Positions 1 through 9,036 of a DNA stretch of 64,000 bases are shown here, piece after piece. How positions within the stretch are numbered: the stretch's first letter is position 1; each line of letters opens with the position of its first letter. The notes under the pieces are model-generated. The model was not told the origin of the DNA. It made no database searches and was given only the letters and a program-made list of their open reading frames with translations. Both the position numbers and the translations under genes were made by a program. The DNA comes from GCA-2731375 sp964631725 (GTDB lineage Bacteria > Pseudomonadota > Alphaproteobacteria > GCA-2731375), in NCBI GenBank assembly GCA_964631725.1, contig CAZVYX010000004.1, positions 1 through 64,000 of the forward strand, given 5' to 3'.

Positions 1-245
1 TCCATAAACACCGCCGCCCACGTCTCTCTTCCGATAATCACAATGTCAAAGAACACCCACGCAGCAAACGCCAATCAGGTTCACACCTGACCGGTCGTAT
101 ACATTGCGGGACAGCGCGCCACGATATGTGCCGCGCGGAGAATGTTTATATCGGCTACCAATTTGGTAATCAAGTGGTGATAGCCTATTTTTATGATGTT
201 TTTTGCAAAAATTCGCACCGGACCTGAATCGGGAACAAATAGATC
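1..245. promoter_or_regulatory. Upstream region of the patatin-like gene, no gene seen
   Basis: No credible coding sequence; the long minus-strand frame here is an antisense shadow of the next gene. Two inverted repeats are visible: CAGGT-N4-ACCTG at 76-89 and the perfect TACCAA-T-TTGGTA at 156-168. Either could be an operator for the gene starting at 246. No regulator can be assigned. Confidence 0.35.
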
Positions 246-1142
246 ATGACAAGACCACGCATCGGTCTGGCAATGGGCAGCGGCGTCGGTCGCGGCTGGG
301 CCCATATCGGCGTATTGAGGGGCCTGGAAAAAGCCGGGATCGAGGTCGACGTGGTCGCCGGTACCTCGATCGGCGCCCTGGTCGCCGGCGTCCATCTGGC
401 CGGCCATCTGGACGCCCTGGAAAGCTGGGCCCTGGGCCTCAACCGCATGCGCATCATGCGCTATCTCGATCTTTCCATGCAAAGCGGCGGCATCATCGGC
501 GGCCGCCGCCTGGGCCGGTTGCTGAGCGAGAACCTGGGCGATCTGTCGATCGAGCATCTGCCGAAACCTTTCATCGCCGTCGCCACCGAACTGGCCACGG
601 GACACGAGATATGGCTGCGCCAGGGGACCCTGGTGGAGGCCTTGCGCGCCTCCTACGCCCTGCCCGGCATCTTTCCGCCGGTGGAAATCGAGGATCACGC
701 CCTGGTCGACGGCGCCCTGGTCAACCCGGTACCGGTTTCCGTCTGCCGCGCCATGGGCGCGCGGTTGGTGATCGCCGTCAATCTCAACGCCGATATGCTG
801 GGCAGCGAATTGAAACAGGGCAGGCCGGCGCGCAAGTCCGGCAATGGCGGCGGTGACAATGGCGCCAGCGGCAGCGGCGCCGGCCTGCTGGACAATCTGT
901 TCCGAAAGGACGGCGCGCAGAGCATGTTCAACGTCATGGCCGGCGCGCTCAATATCCTGCAGGACCGCCTGGGCCGCAGCCGTCTGGCGGGCGAGCCACC
1001 GGACGTCACCATTGCGCCACGGGTCGGGCACATCGGTCTGTTGGATTTTGACTGCGCCGAGGAATTAATCACCCATGGGGAAGCCGCCGTCGAACGTTCC
1101 ATGCCGTTTCTGGAGGAAGCCCTGACCATTCTGCGGGCCTAG
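246..1142 (+). CDS. Patatin-like phospholipase family protein (RssA-like)
   Basis: Predicted 298-residue cytoplasmic serine hydrolase of the bacterial patatin/RssA group, which acts on acyl esters of phospholipids through a Ser-Asp dyad. The N-terminus shows the glycine-rich oxyanion motif (GSGVGRGWAHIGVL, about residues 11-24). The nucleophile elbow GTSIG lies near residue 40, and the catalytic Asp is in DGALVNPVPV near residue 157. A low-complexity Gly/Ser/Asn insert (about 198-215) precedes the C-terminal part. Length fits the family. The ATG at 246 follows a weak GGGAA. The physiological substrate cannot be read from sequence. It stands alone, with a hairpin right after the stop. Confidence 0.88.
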   Translation: MTRPRIGLAMGSGVGRGWAHIGVLRGLEKAGIEVDVVAGTSIGALVAGVHLAGHLDALESWALGLNRMRIMRYLDLSMQSGGIIGGRRLGRLLSENLGDLSIEHLPKPFIAVATELATGHEIWLRQGTLVEALRASYALPGIFPPVEIEDHALVDGALVNPVPVSVCRAMGARLVIAVNLNADMLGSELKQGRPARKSGNGGGDNGASGSGAGLLDNLFRKDGAQSMFNVMAGALNILQDRLGRSRLAGEPPDVTIAPRVGHIGLLDFDCAEELITHGEAAVERSMPFLEEALTILRA

Positions 1143-1171
1143 GCCTTTTTCGATATTCATCGAAACAGGCC
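1142..1171 (+). terminator. Hairpin after the patatin-like gene
   Basis: GGCCT (1142-1146) pairs with AGGCC (1167-1171), and TTTCGAT (1148-1154) with ATCGAAA (1159-1165), around an ATTC loop. It begins at the stop codon. No T-run follows, so termination is only suggested. Confidence 0.4.
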
Positions 1172-1307
1172 CAGTCATTGTCGCTCACGCTGGTGCGCCA
1201 AAGCGCACCGCTCCGCGCGGGCGGCGCATTGGCGCCGGGCCGCCGTCGCGGCCTAGCATGGATAATTCAAAAACAAAACCGGTCTAGCGCGCCGCATTTG
1301 TTGACAA

Positions 1308-2951
1308 ATGCCGCCCGCCGATATCCTGATGGCGCATGAACAAACAACGACGCCCTGGACACCAGTGACCGATACGCAAGCCATCAGCCATGCCGGCGCT
1401 GCCCATGGCGGCATCGCCGCCGCCGGCGACAGCCATACCGCCAATGCGGCGGCGGAGGTGCTGGCCGATGGCGGCAATGCTTTCGATGCGGTTCTGGCCG
1501 GCATGTTCACGGCCTGCATCGCGGAGCCCGTTTTGTGCTCCCTGGGCGGCGGCGGTTTTCTTCTGGCACAACCGGGTTCGGGGCAAGGCACCCACGACGC
1601 GGTGCTTTATGACTTCTTTTGTCAGACGCCGGGACGGCTGTTGCCTGTCGACGAACTGGAATTCCTGCCCGTGCATGCGGACTTTGGCACGGCGCGGCAG
1701 GAGTTCCATATCGGCATGGGCGCGGTGGCGGTGCCGGGCCTGATCGCCGGTGCCTTTGCCATACACGAAGACCTCGGCAGCCTGCCCATGACGCGCCTGG
1801 TGCAGCCCGCGATCACCCTGGCGCGCAGCGGTATTCGCCTGGCGCCCCTGCAGAGCTTTATCCTGGAGGCGGTGGCGCCGATCATGCGGTGGTCGGCGGA
1901 AAGCCGGGCCCTCTATGACAGCCCCAGCCAGCCCGAGAAGACATTACGTTCCGGCGAGACCCTGGCCTTGCCGGCCCTGGCCGATTTGTTGGAGGCCCTG
2001 GCGCGCGAGGGCGCCAATCTGTTCTACCGGGGCGAAGTGGCGCAGGCCATCGCGGCGGCCAACAGGGAGGGCGGCGGCGCCGTCAGCCTTGACGATTTGG
2101 ACCGCTACCGGATCGTCCGCCGCCCGCCCCTGGCGCGGCGCTTTGGCGCGGTAGACATTCTCGGCAATCCCGCGCCGTCTTCGGGCGGCCCGCTGTTGGC
2201 GTTCGCCCTTGGCCTGTTGGCGGACGCGGAGCCGGCGCCGGGCCTTGAACGCATGCGCCAGTTGGCCACGGCGATGGGGTTGACGGATCAGGCGCGCCGG
2301 GCCACCGGCCTTAATCACGGCAGCGACGCGGCGCGGGTGGGTAGGCTGCTGTCCGAACCCTTCATGGCGGACTATTTGCAACAGATGCCGGGCCGGGCCG
2401 GCAAGGTCGGCGGCACCACGCATATCTCGGTGGTTGACCGCATGGGCAACGCCGCCGCCCTATCGGTTTCCAATGGCGAGGGCTGCGGCCATATCCTGCC
2501 CATCGGCAACTTCATGCTGAACAATATGCTGGGCGAGGAGGATTTGAACCCGAACGGCTTCTTCCAATGGCAACCCGACAGCCGCATCACCTCGATGATG
2601 TCGCCGACCCTGGTGCGCCGGGACAATGGCGGTATCCTGGCCCTGGGCAGCGGCGGCTCGAACCGGATCCGCAGCGCCATTCTGCAGGTATTGCTGAACC
2701 ACCTGTGCCTCGACCTGAGCCTTGGAGAGGCCATAGAGGCACCGCGCATTCATCTGGAACAGGAGCTGCTGCACATCGAAGACGGCCACGACAGCGAGAC
2801 GGTGCGGCAAATGATGGCGGAATTTCCCGCGCATCAAATCTGGCCCGACCGAAATTTCTTCTTTGGCGGCGTCCATGGCGCCGCCTTCGATCCCGACGAC
2901 GGCATATTCTCGGCCGCCGGCGATCCCCGGCGAGGCGGCAGCGTTGGATAG
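1308..2951 (+). CDS. Gamma-glutamyltransferase family protein
   Basis: Predicted 547-residue Ntn-hydrolase of the gamma-glutamyltranspeptidase family, which self-cleaves before a threonine and transfers or hydrolyses gamma-glutamyl groups. Seen: the N-terminal HTANAAAEVLADGGNAFDA motif typical of the large subunit, the glycine-rich GGGGFLL, the likely processing site GGTTHISVVD near residue 367 giving an N-terminal Thr on the small subunit, and the late GSGGSNRIRSA stretch. No signal peptide is evident, unlike classical periplasmic Ggt, so a cytoplasmic acylase or transferase role is possible. The start is either 1308 or the ATG at 1329; neither has a good ribosome site. The gene runs convergent with anmK. 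Confidence 0.85.
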   Translation: MPPADILMAHEQTTTPWTPVTDTQAISHAGAAHGGIAAAGDSHTANAAAEVLADGGNAFDAVLAGMFTACIAEPVLCSLGGGGFLLAQPGSGQGTHDAVLYDFFCQTPGRLLPVDELEFLPVHADFGTARQEFHIGMGAVAVPGLIAGAFAIHEDLGSLPMTRLVQPAITLARSGIRLAPLQSFILEAVAPIMRWSAESRALYDSPSQPEKTLRSGETLALPALADLLEALAREGANLFYRGEVAQAIAAANREGGGAVSLDDLDRYRIVRRPPLARRFGAVDILGNPAPSSGGPLLAFALGLLADAEPAPGLERMRQLATAMGLTDQARRATGLNHGSDAARVGRLLSEPFMADYLQQMPGRAGKVGGTTHISVVDRMGNAAALSVSNGEGCGHILPIGNFMLNNMLGEEDLNPNGFFQWQPDSRITSMMSPTLVRRDNGGILALGSGGSNRIRSAILQVLLNHLCLDLSLGEAIEAPRIHLEQELLHIEDGHDSETVRQMMAEFPAHQIWPDRNFFFGGVHGAAFDPDDGIFSAAGDPRRGGSVG

Positions 2952-2980
2952 ACCCTTTTCGAATTTGAACTACCCACCCA

Positions 2981-3048
2981 CGCGCCCTGCCCGACCACCC
3001 ATTAATGGTACCCTATGGGTGCCAAAGGAGTCATGGTGGTAGGGCGCG
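2981..3048. terminator. Long inverted repeat between convergent ggt-like gene and anmK
   Basis: CGCGCCCT (2981-2988) and ACCACC (2994-2999) pair with GGTGGT (3035-3040) and AGGGCGCG (3041-3048). A smaller hairpin, GGTACCC-TAT-GGGTGCC (3007-3023), sits inside. The position between two convergent stops suggests a bidirectional terminator or RNA-stabilising structure. There is no clear T-run. Confidence 0.4.
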
Positions 3049-3092
3049 CGGATGGCTCGGCGGTTCGATGAACATCGAAAACGGTCTAAATA

Positions 3093-4166
3093 TCAGGGCC
3101 GGCGGTAAAAGCGCCCGCCACTCTGTGGCGCCGGCACCCCGGTGGTGCCGGGCAGACTCAAGGGCAGGCCGTCCAGATGGCGGATCGCCAGATAGGCGAA
3201 CGCCTCGGCCTCGAGAAAATCGCCGCGCCATCCCACCGTCTCCACCGGCGCGACCGGCGCCTCCAACGCCACGGCCAATTCAGCCATCAACGCCGGGTTA
3301 TGCCGGCCGCCGCCGCAAACCAGCCATCGCTCCGGGGCAACGGGCAAATGCGCCCGTGCCTTGGCCACGGCCCGTGCCGTGAAGGCGGTCAAGGTCGCCG
3401 CGCCGTCCTCGGGCGACCAATCCGGCACCCCTGGCAGGGTGAAATCCTCCCGGTCCAGGGATTTCGGCGGCGCCAGATCGAAATAGCGGTTCTCCAGCAA
3501 GGCCGCCAGGGCCTGTTGATCGGCCTCCCCCGCCCGTGCCAACGCACCCTCCCCATCCATCTCGCCCCGGCCGCAGCGGCGGACCCAGTCGTCGATCAAG
3601 GCGTTGCCCGGACCGGTATCAAAGGCCAGCATATCGCCGTCGGACCCGATCCAGGTGACATTGGCGACGCCGCCGATATTCAGCACTGCCAGCGGTTTCG
3701 CCAGACCCGCCGCCAGGGCGCCATGATAGAGCGGCGCGAACGGCGCGCCCTGGCCGCCGGCCCGCACATCGGCAGTGCGGAAATCAGCCACAACATCAAT
3801 TCCGGTCAGTTCCGCCAGCAAGGCGCCATCGCCGATCTGGCAGGTCTTTCCAAGCTCGGGCCGATGTGAAATTGTATGACCATGAAATCCAATAATCTCT
3901 ATATTTTCTATAGTTACATCATTTTTTTGAATTAATTTATTAACTACATCCGCGTGCAGCCGGGTCAGAGCCTTCGCCACTTCAGCGACCCCGGGGGCAT
4001 CGCCCTGGTCGCCAAGCACGCCCCTCAATCGCGCTTTCATGCCGTCATCATAGGGCAATGACAAGGCCGGTCCCTGCTGTACCTGTTGCCGGCCATCGGA
4101 GGTCAAAATGGCGGCGTCGATGCCGTCCATGGAGGTGCCGCTCATCAGGCCAATTGCCGTACGCAT
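3093..4166 (-). CDS. anmK: Anhydro-N-acetylmuramic acid kinase
   Basis: Phosphorylates and opens 1,6-anhydro-MurNAc to MurNAc-6-phosphate during recycling of cell-wall peptidoglycan in the cytoplasm. Diagnostic motifs are GLMSGTSMDGIDAA at the N-terminus (ATP/phosphate loop), GFHGHTISH near residue 95, NIGGVANVTW (about 167), FDTGPGNALIDDW (about 185) and CGGGRHNPALM (about 285). The 357-residue length fits. The ATG at 4166 is preferred over the upstream GTG at 4175 because it aligns with the family start. It is divergent from tyrS, a common alphaproteobacterial neighbourhood. An AT-rich patch with a run of seven A (coding strand) lies around 3885-3950, unlike the rest of the gene. Confidence 0.95.
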   Translation of the reverse strand: MRTAIGLMSGTSMDGIDAAILTSDGRQQVQQGPALSLPYDDGMKARLRGVLGDQGDAPGVAEVAKALTRLHADVVNKLIQKNDVTIENIEIIGFHGHTISHRPELGKTCQIGDGALLAELTGIDVVADFRTADVRAGGQGAPFAPLYHGALAAGLAKPLAVLNIGGVANVTWIGSDGDMLAFDTGPGNALIDDWVRRCGRGEMDGEGALARAGEADQQALAALLENRYFDLAPPKSLDREDFTLPGVPDWSPEDGAATLTAFTARAVAKARAHLPVAPERWLVCGGGRHNPALMAELAVALEAPVAPVETVGWRGDFLEAEAFAYLAIRHLDGLPLSLPGTTGVPAPQSGGRFYRRP

Positions 4167-4289
4167 GTTCGTCACCGCGCCGGACCGCGCTGATGCATTG
4201 CCGCCCCGGCCCCGGCTGTGTTACACAACGCGGCTTGGGCCGCCTGGGCCGCCCGGTCCCGGGCCCTAGATAAGCTGGAAACTGATATC

Positions 4290-5543
4290 ATGACCGCCTT
4301 CAAGTCTGAGTTTGTCCGCACGCTGGTCGAGCGTGGATTCATGCACCAATGCACCGATCTCGATGCCCTGGATGAATTGGCCGCGCGCCAGCGGATCACC
4401 GCCTATATCGGTTATGATTGTACCGCACCCAGCCTGCATGTCGGAAGCCTGGTGCAAATCATGATGCAGCGGCACCTGCAGAAAACCGGACATCGGCCAA
4501 TTGTCCTGATGGGCGGCGGCACCACGAAAGTCGGCGATCCATCAGGCAAGGATGCCTCGCGGCAATTGCTGAGTGACGCCGATATTGACGCCAATATGGC
4601 CGGCATACGCGAGGTTTTCAGCCGTTTTGTTGACTTTGGCGACGGCCCCGGCGATGCCGTCATGGTCAACAACGACGATTGGCTGAACGAGCTGGCCTAC
4701 ATCCCGTTCCTGCGCGATATGGGACGGCATTTCTCCATCAACCGCATGCTGAGCTTCGACTCGGTGAAGCTGCGCCTGGAGCGGGAACAGCCGTTGAGTT
4801 TCCTGGAATTCAACTACATGATTCTGCAAGCCTATGATTTCCTCGAGCTGAGCCGGCGCCATGATTGCGTGCTGCAGATGGGCGGCTCGGACCAATGGGG
4901 CAATATCGTCAATGGCGTCGAACTGGGCCGCCGGGTCGATGGCACCGCCCTGTTCGGTTTCACCACGCCGCTGATCACGCTGGCCTCGGGCGCCAAGATG
5001 GGCAAGACGGCGCAAGGGGCGGTCTGGCTCAATCCCGATATGTTGAGCCCCTATGATTACTGGCAATTCTGGCGCAATACGGAAGATGCGGACGTGGGCC
5101 GCTTTCTGCGCCTGTTCACGGAGCTGCCTTTGGCGGAAATCACCAAGCTGGAGGCCCTGCGGGACGCTGAAATCAACGAGGCCAAGAAAACCCTGGCCGA
5201 ACACGCGACCGCCCTATGCCACGGCGCCGAGGCCACCAGGGCGGCGGCCGAAACCGCGCGGCAGACTTTTGAAGAAGGCGCAGTGGCGACCGATCTGCCG
5301 ACGGTGGAGGTGGCGGAGGCGGAATTGGGCGATGGTATCGTCCTGTTCGACCTGCTGCGCCGCGCCGGCCTGTGCCAATCGAACGGAGAGGCCCGGCGGC
5401 TGATCAAGGGCGGCGGCGCGCGGCTCAACGACAAAGCGGTCGCGGACGAATTGGCGCAAGCCTCCCTGGCTGATGTCACCGCCGAGGGCGTGATCAAATT
5501 GAGCGCGGGAAAGAAACGCCACGCCCTGATCCGCCCGGTCTAG
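4290..5543 (+). CDS. tyrS: Tyrosyl-tRNA synthetase
   Basis: Class I aminoacyl-tRNA synthetase that charges tRNA-Tyr. The catalytic Rossmann domain carries the HIGH-type signature as HVGS (in PSLHVGSLVQIM, near residue 50). The tyrosine-binding region includes QMGGSDQWGNI, and the second signature is KMGKT (GAKMGKTAQGAVWL), the variant seen in many alphaproteobacteria. The C-terminal S4-like RNA-binding segment is recognisable from GEARRLIKGGGARLND. The open frame extends upstream to 4218, but homology begins at the ATG at 4290, giving 417 residues, the usual length. Confidence 0.97.
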   Translation: MTAFKSEFVRTLVERGFMHQCTDLDALDELAARQRITAYIGYDCTAPSLHVGSLVQIMMQRHLQKTGHRPIVLMGGGTTKVGDPSGKDASRQLLSDADIDANMAGIREVFSRFVDFGDGPGDAVMVNNDDWLNELAYIPFLRDMGRHFSINRMLSFDSVKLRLEREQPLSFLEFNYMILQAYDFLELSRRHDCVLQMGGSDQWGNIVNGVELGRRVDGTALFGFTTPLITLASGAKMGKTAQGAVWLNPDMLSPYDYWQFWRNTEDADVGRFLRLFTELPLAEITKLEALRDAEINEAKKTLAEHATALCHGAEATRAAAETARQTFEEGAVATDLPTVEVAEAELGDGIVLFDLLRRAGLCQSNGEARRLIKGGGARLNDKAVADELAQASLADVTAEGVIKLSAGKKRHALIRPV

Positions 5544-5580
5544 CGCATGTCGGGTTTAATCAAACCCGAACCCATGCGCT
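5542..5580. terminator. Hairpin terminator downstream of tyrS
   Basis: AGCGCATG (5542-5549) pairs with CATGCGCT (5573-5580), and CGGGTTT (5551-5557) with AAACCCG (5562-5568). It begins inside the tyrS stop codon and is followed by AAAACCTTT. It probably ends the tyrS transcript. Confidence 0.6.
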
Positions 5581-5593
5581 AAAACCTTTAGAA

Positions 5594-5635
5594 TAGAGCA
5601 ACTTATCCACATTCAATTGAATGCGGGTTGCTCTA
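5594..5635. repeat. Palindromic intergenic element between tyrS and the AsmA-like gene
   Basis: TAGAGCAAC (5594-5602) pairs with GTTGCTCTA (5627-5635), and the inner CATTCAATTGAATG (5610-5623) is itself a perfect palindrome. It sits between convergent genes, so it may act as the terminator for the minus-strand gene. Its form (outer stem plus inner palindrome) resembles dispersed short palindromic repeats. No second copy was found here. Confidence 0.45.
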
Positions 5636-5647
5636 GTCGCGTACCAT

Positions 5648-8600
5648 TTACTGCTCCCTGGTTGTGGGCTCCAGTTCGGTGTTGCCGACGGCCGGATTGT
5701 CCAAACCCTCGACGATGCGGCGTAGAAAACCGGGCGCCAGGGCGGAAAGCAGATTTACCGTGACCTTGGGTTTTTCAAGATCGCCGGCGATTTTGTAGGT
5801 AAATGCGAAAACCCCCTCCCCCTCCCGGCCGATCAATAAATCGCCAAGAATTGGAATTGCCCCTAGCACCGAATTAAGCGTGTAGGACGGCACGATCGTG
5901 CCCTGAAATTGCAGGCTCTCATCCTTCCGCCCATAGTCCCCCGTGGTGATCAGAGCCAGCGCCGGGCCGACGGCGCGGCCCCGTTCGATATGCAGTTGGC
6001 CGTCCAGCATGGTGAAGGGAACATCCAGCCGGGTGAAGGCGATGCCCTTGTCGTTCAACACATCGCCGAGGCCTTGCAAGGACCCCAAGGTCAACAGCCT
6101 GGTCAAGAGCGGCGCCTTGACGACGCGAAAATTATCCGCCCTTAGCTTGCCAACCACCGGCGCGGCCGGATCGTCCCGGTCCGGCAGCAGAAAATTCAGA
6201 TACATCACGCCGCCGCGGGCATCATTGTAAAAGCCCAGGGCCCGCGCCATGGCGCCGGCATCGCCGGCAACGATGATGTAGCGCCGGCCCTTGCCTTCAT
6301 CGCGAACAGTGAATCCAACCGATTGGCCATCCGCCATGAGCCCGCGCATATTTGCGGCCAACCACTTACCCTGCCGGCGCTGTCCGGTGCCGAGCAGTTG
6401 GCGGACCACCACGCCATCGGTCAGCAGGACCTGTTCTATCTGCAAATTCAGATCAAGGGGCGGCTCTTCACCAATCTCCGCGTCATCCTGCCAGCGCAGG
6501 ACGAAGGGCCGCAGATCCAGACTGGGGCCCGTCAGATGCATACGGTAACCGCCACCGGGCATGGCCGACATATCAACCGCCAGGCGGGTCGCACCAAGGG
6601 CGAGGTCTTCGCTGTACAGGGATATCACCCCCCCACCCGGCGCCAGCTTGGCGCTGCCGCGCGCCGCCAGCCCGGCGCCCGATATCTCCCAAAGATCGAC
6701 AATCGTTCCACCGTTGGGATCGACCTGAAACGTCATGTTCATATTCGCCGGTACGGAACCGGGCTTGCGCCAGCCGATCTCGTTCAAATCAATCGCCGCG
6801 CCGGTCAGATCGAAGCGTCCCGCCCCGCGCCGGGCACCGTTGTCATAGACATCAACGGATACGGCCATGTTGACGACGCCCTGCACGCGGGCCATTTTCG
6901 GCAATCCCAATTGCGCCCATTGCGCCTCGGCGACGACGCCATGAAGGATCAAGTGATCGTCCGGTCCTGCCGCCGGCGCTTGAAAATTGCGCTTCCATGA
7001 CAACTGCAATGGCACCCCGTTGACGGTCCCCTGGCCCGTCATTTGCAGCGCATCCGGAGTCACCGTCAGGGAAAATGCACCGCCGTCCAGGGCATATCCG
7101 CCGGGTATCTGGCGCAGCGATAATTCCGAAAGGTTGGCGGCGGCGGAAAATCCAACCTGATCCAGGGTGAGATCGCCGCTCAAGGGAATGCGGAAACGGG
7201 CCCTGGTCGCGGATGCGCCGGAGGTATCCTCCGGCTTTACCGCCAGCGCCTGGGCAAACTGCAACGGCTTGGCATCCAGCAGCACCAGCGCCTCCCGCAC
7301 TCCGCCATGGGCGACGAATTCTATATCCAGTACAGGCGGCGAGGCGGAAAGGTCGGCGACCAACAGGCTGCCTTCGCTAAGCTGCAATCCGCCGGCCCGC
7401 GCGCTTTGCACGGCAAGGCGGAATTCCCGGGCGTTCACATGACCAGTGCCGCGCGCCGCCTGCAGGGGTGGCAACTCGCCAAAATAGTCCGCCGCGGCAT
7501 CCTCGAATATCCAGTCCAATTGCACCATGCCGGCCCGCGGCGCGGCCAGTTCCAAATCACCGGGGCGCAAATCGACGCTGATGCTGCCCTTTGGCACCTT
7601 CCCGGCATGAACATGTTTCAAAACCCAAGCCCGCGCATCAACGCCCAGGGTCTCGGGCCAATAGAGCGGCAGCTTCTCGGCGCTAAAGTTTTCGAATTCC
7701 CCCTTGCCCCGCAGCGAAATTCCGCCCGGCGTCGTGCGATGCCATTCACCATTGGCGCGCAATACAAAATCTTCATCGAAATCAAGGCGCAAATCAGTCA
7801 GTTTCATGCGTGACAGATTGTCAACAAACTCGCCCTTGGCCGCCATCGCCGCGACGGGCATGGCCTTGCCGTGCAGTTCAGGCAGCAGGACCTGTCCGGA
7901 CCCGGTTGTGACATCGAACTTAAGGTTGTCGATGACACCTTCCGGCGAGACCATCAAATCCAAGCGTCCGGCCGCGATCAAACTGACGCCCCGCAACCGG
8001 GTTAACGCCTCACTCCCAATAATCTCCGCCAGGGCGGCAATATCGACTTCGGCAAAATTCATCGCGGCGACGATCGGCGCGCGCTCTTCCCGATAAAGCG
8101 CGGAAATGCCCAATGCAGCCTCTGATTTGCCAATGCGCAGCCGCGTTGACAGGCGCATGGAGACGCCGACCGCTTCCTGGCGCAAGCTCAGGTCGGCGGA
8201 TGGCACGACAAAATCCAAACCGCTTAAGGCGTCATGAAACGACAAATCGGCGCCAAGTACGCTCAATTCCCTAAGGTCACCAAATGCCGACATGCCGGCA
8301 TCGCCGCCCGGTCCGCCAAACAGGCCGGGATCGAAACTCAATCCCCGCCGCGCTTCCCCGCCGGCGTCGCCGTCATTGTTGGCAATCTCGATCCCGCCGT
8401 CCTTGTGCCGCAACAGGCGCAAACGCGGTTCGATCAATTGCAGGCCGATAACGCGGAATTGCCCGGCAAACAGCGCCTGGCCATCGAAGGCGATGGACAT
8501 GCGCGGCACCGATATTAGTTCGGCGCCCTGCCGGTCCAGAAATTTGGCGCCGACAACCCTGACATCCAGTTTCTTCCGCCAGCCTTCCCAACTCAAAACC

Positions 8601-8821
8601 GCATCATCGAAACGCACCAGAAAGGGCCAGGCGGGATCATCCAGCATATCTTCGAGATATGGCGCCAGCGGCGCGATCGACAGGGGCCCTTGCGACAACA
8701 TGGCGCCGGTCCCGATCAATGCCAGGATGACCAAGGATAGAACGGCCGCGATGGCCTTGCCCAATATGCTGCCGGTTCTTCTAATCAAATTGTATGGCCA
8801 ATTTGCCTGGATACTGATCAA
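5648..8821 (-). CDS. AsmA/YhdP-like protein with DUF3971 region
   Basis: A very long (about 1057 aa) envelope protein of the AsmA-like superfamily, members of which are now linked to phospholipid traffic between inner and outer membrane. A single membrane helix lies near residues 20-45 (AIAAVLSLVILALIGTGAML), with the rest predicted periplasmic and rich in beta-strand. The C-terminal part (LDVPFTMLDGQLHIERGRAVGPAL, then GAIPILGDLLIG) is characteristic of the AsmA_2/DUF3971 family. The frame opens with TTG at 8821 and no convincing ribosome site; there is no in-frame ATG before the membrane helix, so the start is uncertain. It lies convergent to tyrS and alone on its strand. Confidence 0.8.
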   Translation of the reverse strand: MISIQANWPYNLIRRTGSILGKAIAAVLSLVILALIGTGAMLSQGPLSIAPLAPYLEDMLDDPAWPFLVRFDDAVLSWEGWRKKLDVRVVGAKFLDRQGAELISVPRMSIAFDGQALFAGQFRVIGLQLIEPRLRLLRHKDGGIEIANNDGDAGGEARRGLSFDPGLFGGPGGDAGMSAFGDLRELSVLGADLSFHDALSGLDFVVPSADLSLRQEAVGVSMRLSTRLRIGKSEAALGISALYREERAPIVAAMNFAEVDIAALAEIIGSEALTRLRGVSLIAAGRLDLMVSPEGVIDNLKFDVTTGSGQVLLPELHGKAMPVAAMAAKGEFVDNLSRMKLTDLRLDFDEDFVLRANGEWHRTTPGGISLRGKGEFENFSAEKLPLYWPETLGVDARAWVLKHVHAGKVPKGSISVDLRPGDLELAAPRAGMVQLDWIFEDAAADYFGELPPLQAARGTGHVNAREFRLAVQSARAGGLQLSEGSLLVADLSASPPVLDIEFVAHGGVREALVLLDAKPLQFAQALAVKPEDTSGASATRARFRIPLSGDLTLDQVGFSAAANLSELSLRQIPGGYALDGGAFSLTVTPDALQMTGQGTVNGVPLQLSWKRNFQAPAAGPDDHLILHGVVAEAQWAQLGLPKMARVQGVVNMAVSVDVYDNGARRGAGRFDLTGAAIDLNEIGWRKPGSVPANMNMTFQVDPNGGTIVDLWEISGAGLAARGSAKLAPGGGVISLYSEDLALGATRLAVDMSAMPGGGYRMHLTGPSLDLRPFVLRWQDDAEIGEEPPLDLNLQIEQVLLTDGVVVRQLLGTGQRRQGKWLAANMRGLMADGQSVGFTVRDEGKGRRYIIVAGDAGAMARALGFYNDARGGVMYLNFLLPDRDDPAAPVVGKLRADNFRVVKAPLLTRLLTLGSLQGLGDVLNDKGIAFTRLDVPFTMLDGQLHIERGRAVGPALALITTGDYGRKDESLQFQGTIVPSYTLNSVLGAIPILGDLLIGREGEGVFAFTYKIAGDLEKPKVTVNLLSALAPGFLRRIVEGLDNPAVGNTELEPTTREQ

Positions 8822-9036
8822 GTTGGATAGCGCATGTCGCCACTATAGGGTCGAAGCCCACTCTAATCAGTAAAGAAACACCGGCTTGTCCAAGGCATTA
8901 CGCAATAAGGGACGGTCATCCGCCCAGTCATGTCCAGACGCTGTCAGGATCAATGTTCATTTGGGTTCAAAAGGGAAAAGCGCTATGAAGGATGCAAGGA
9001 ATATTGCGCGGAATTTGCCTGGAAGGAATGATGATC

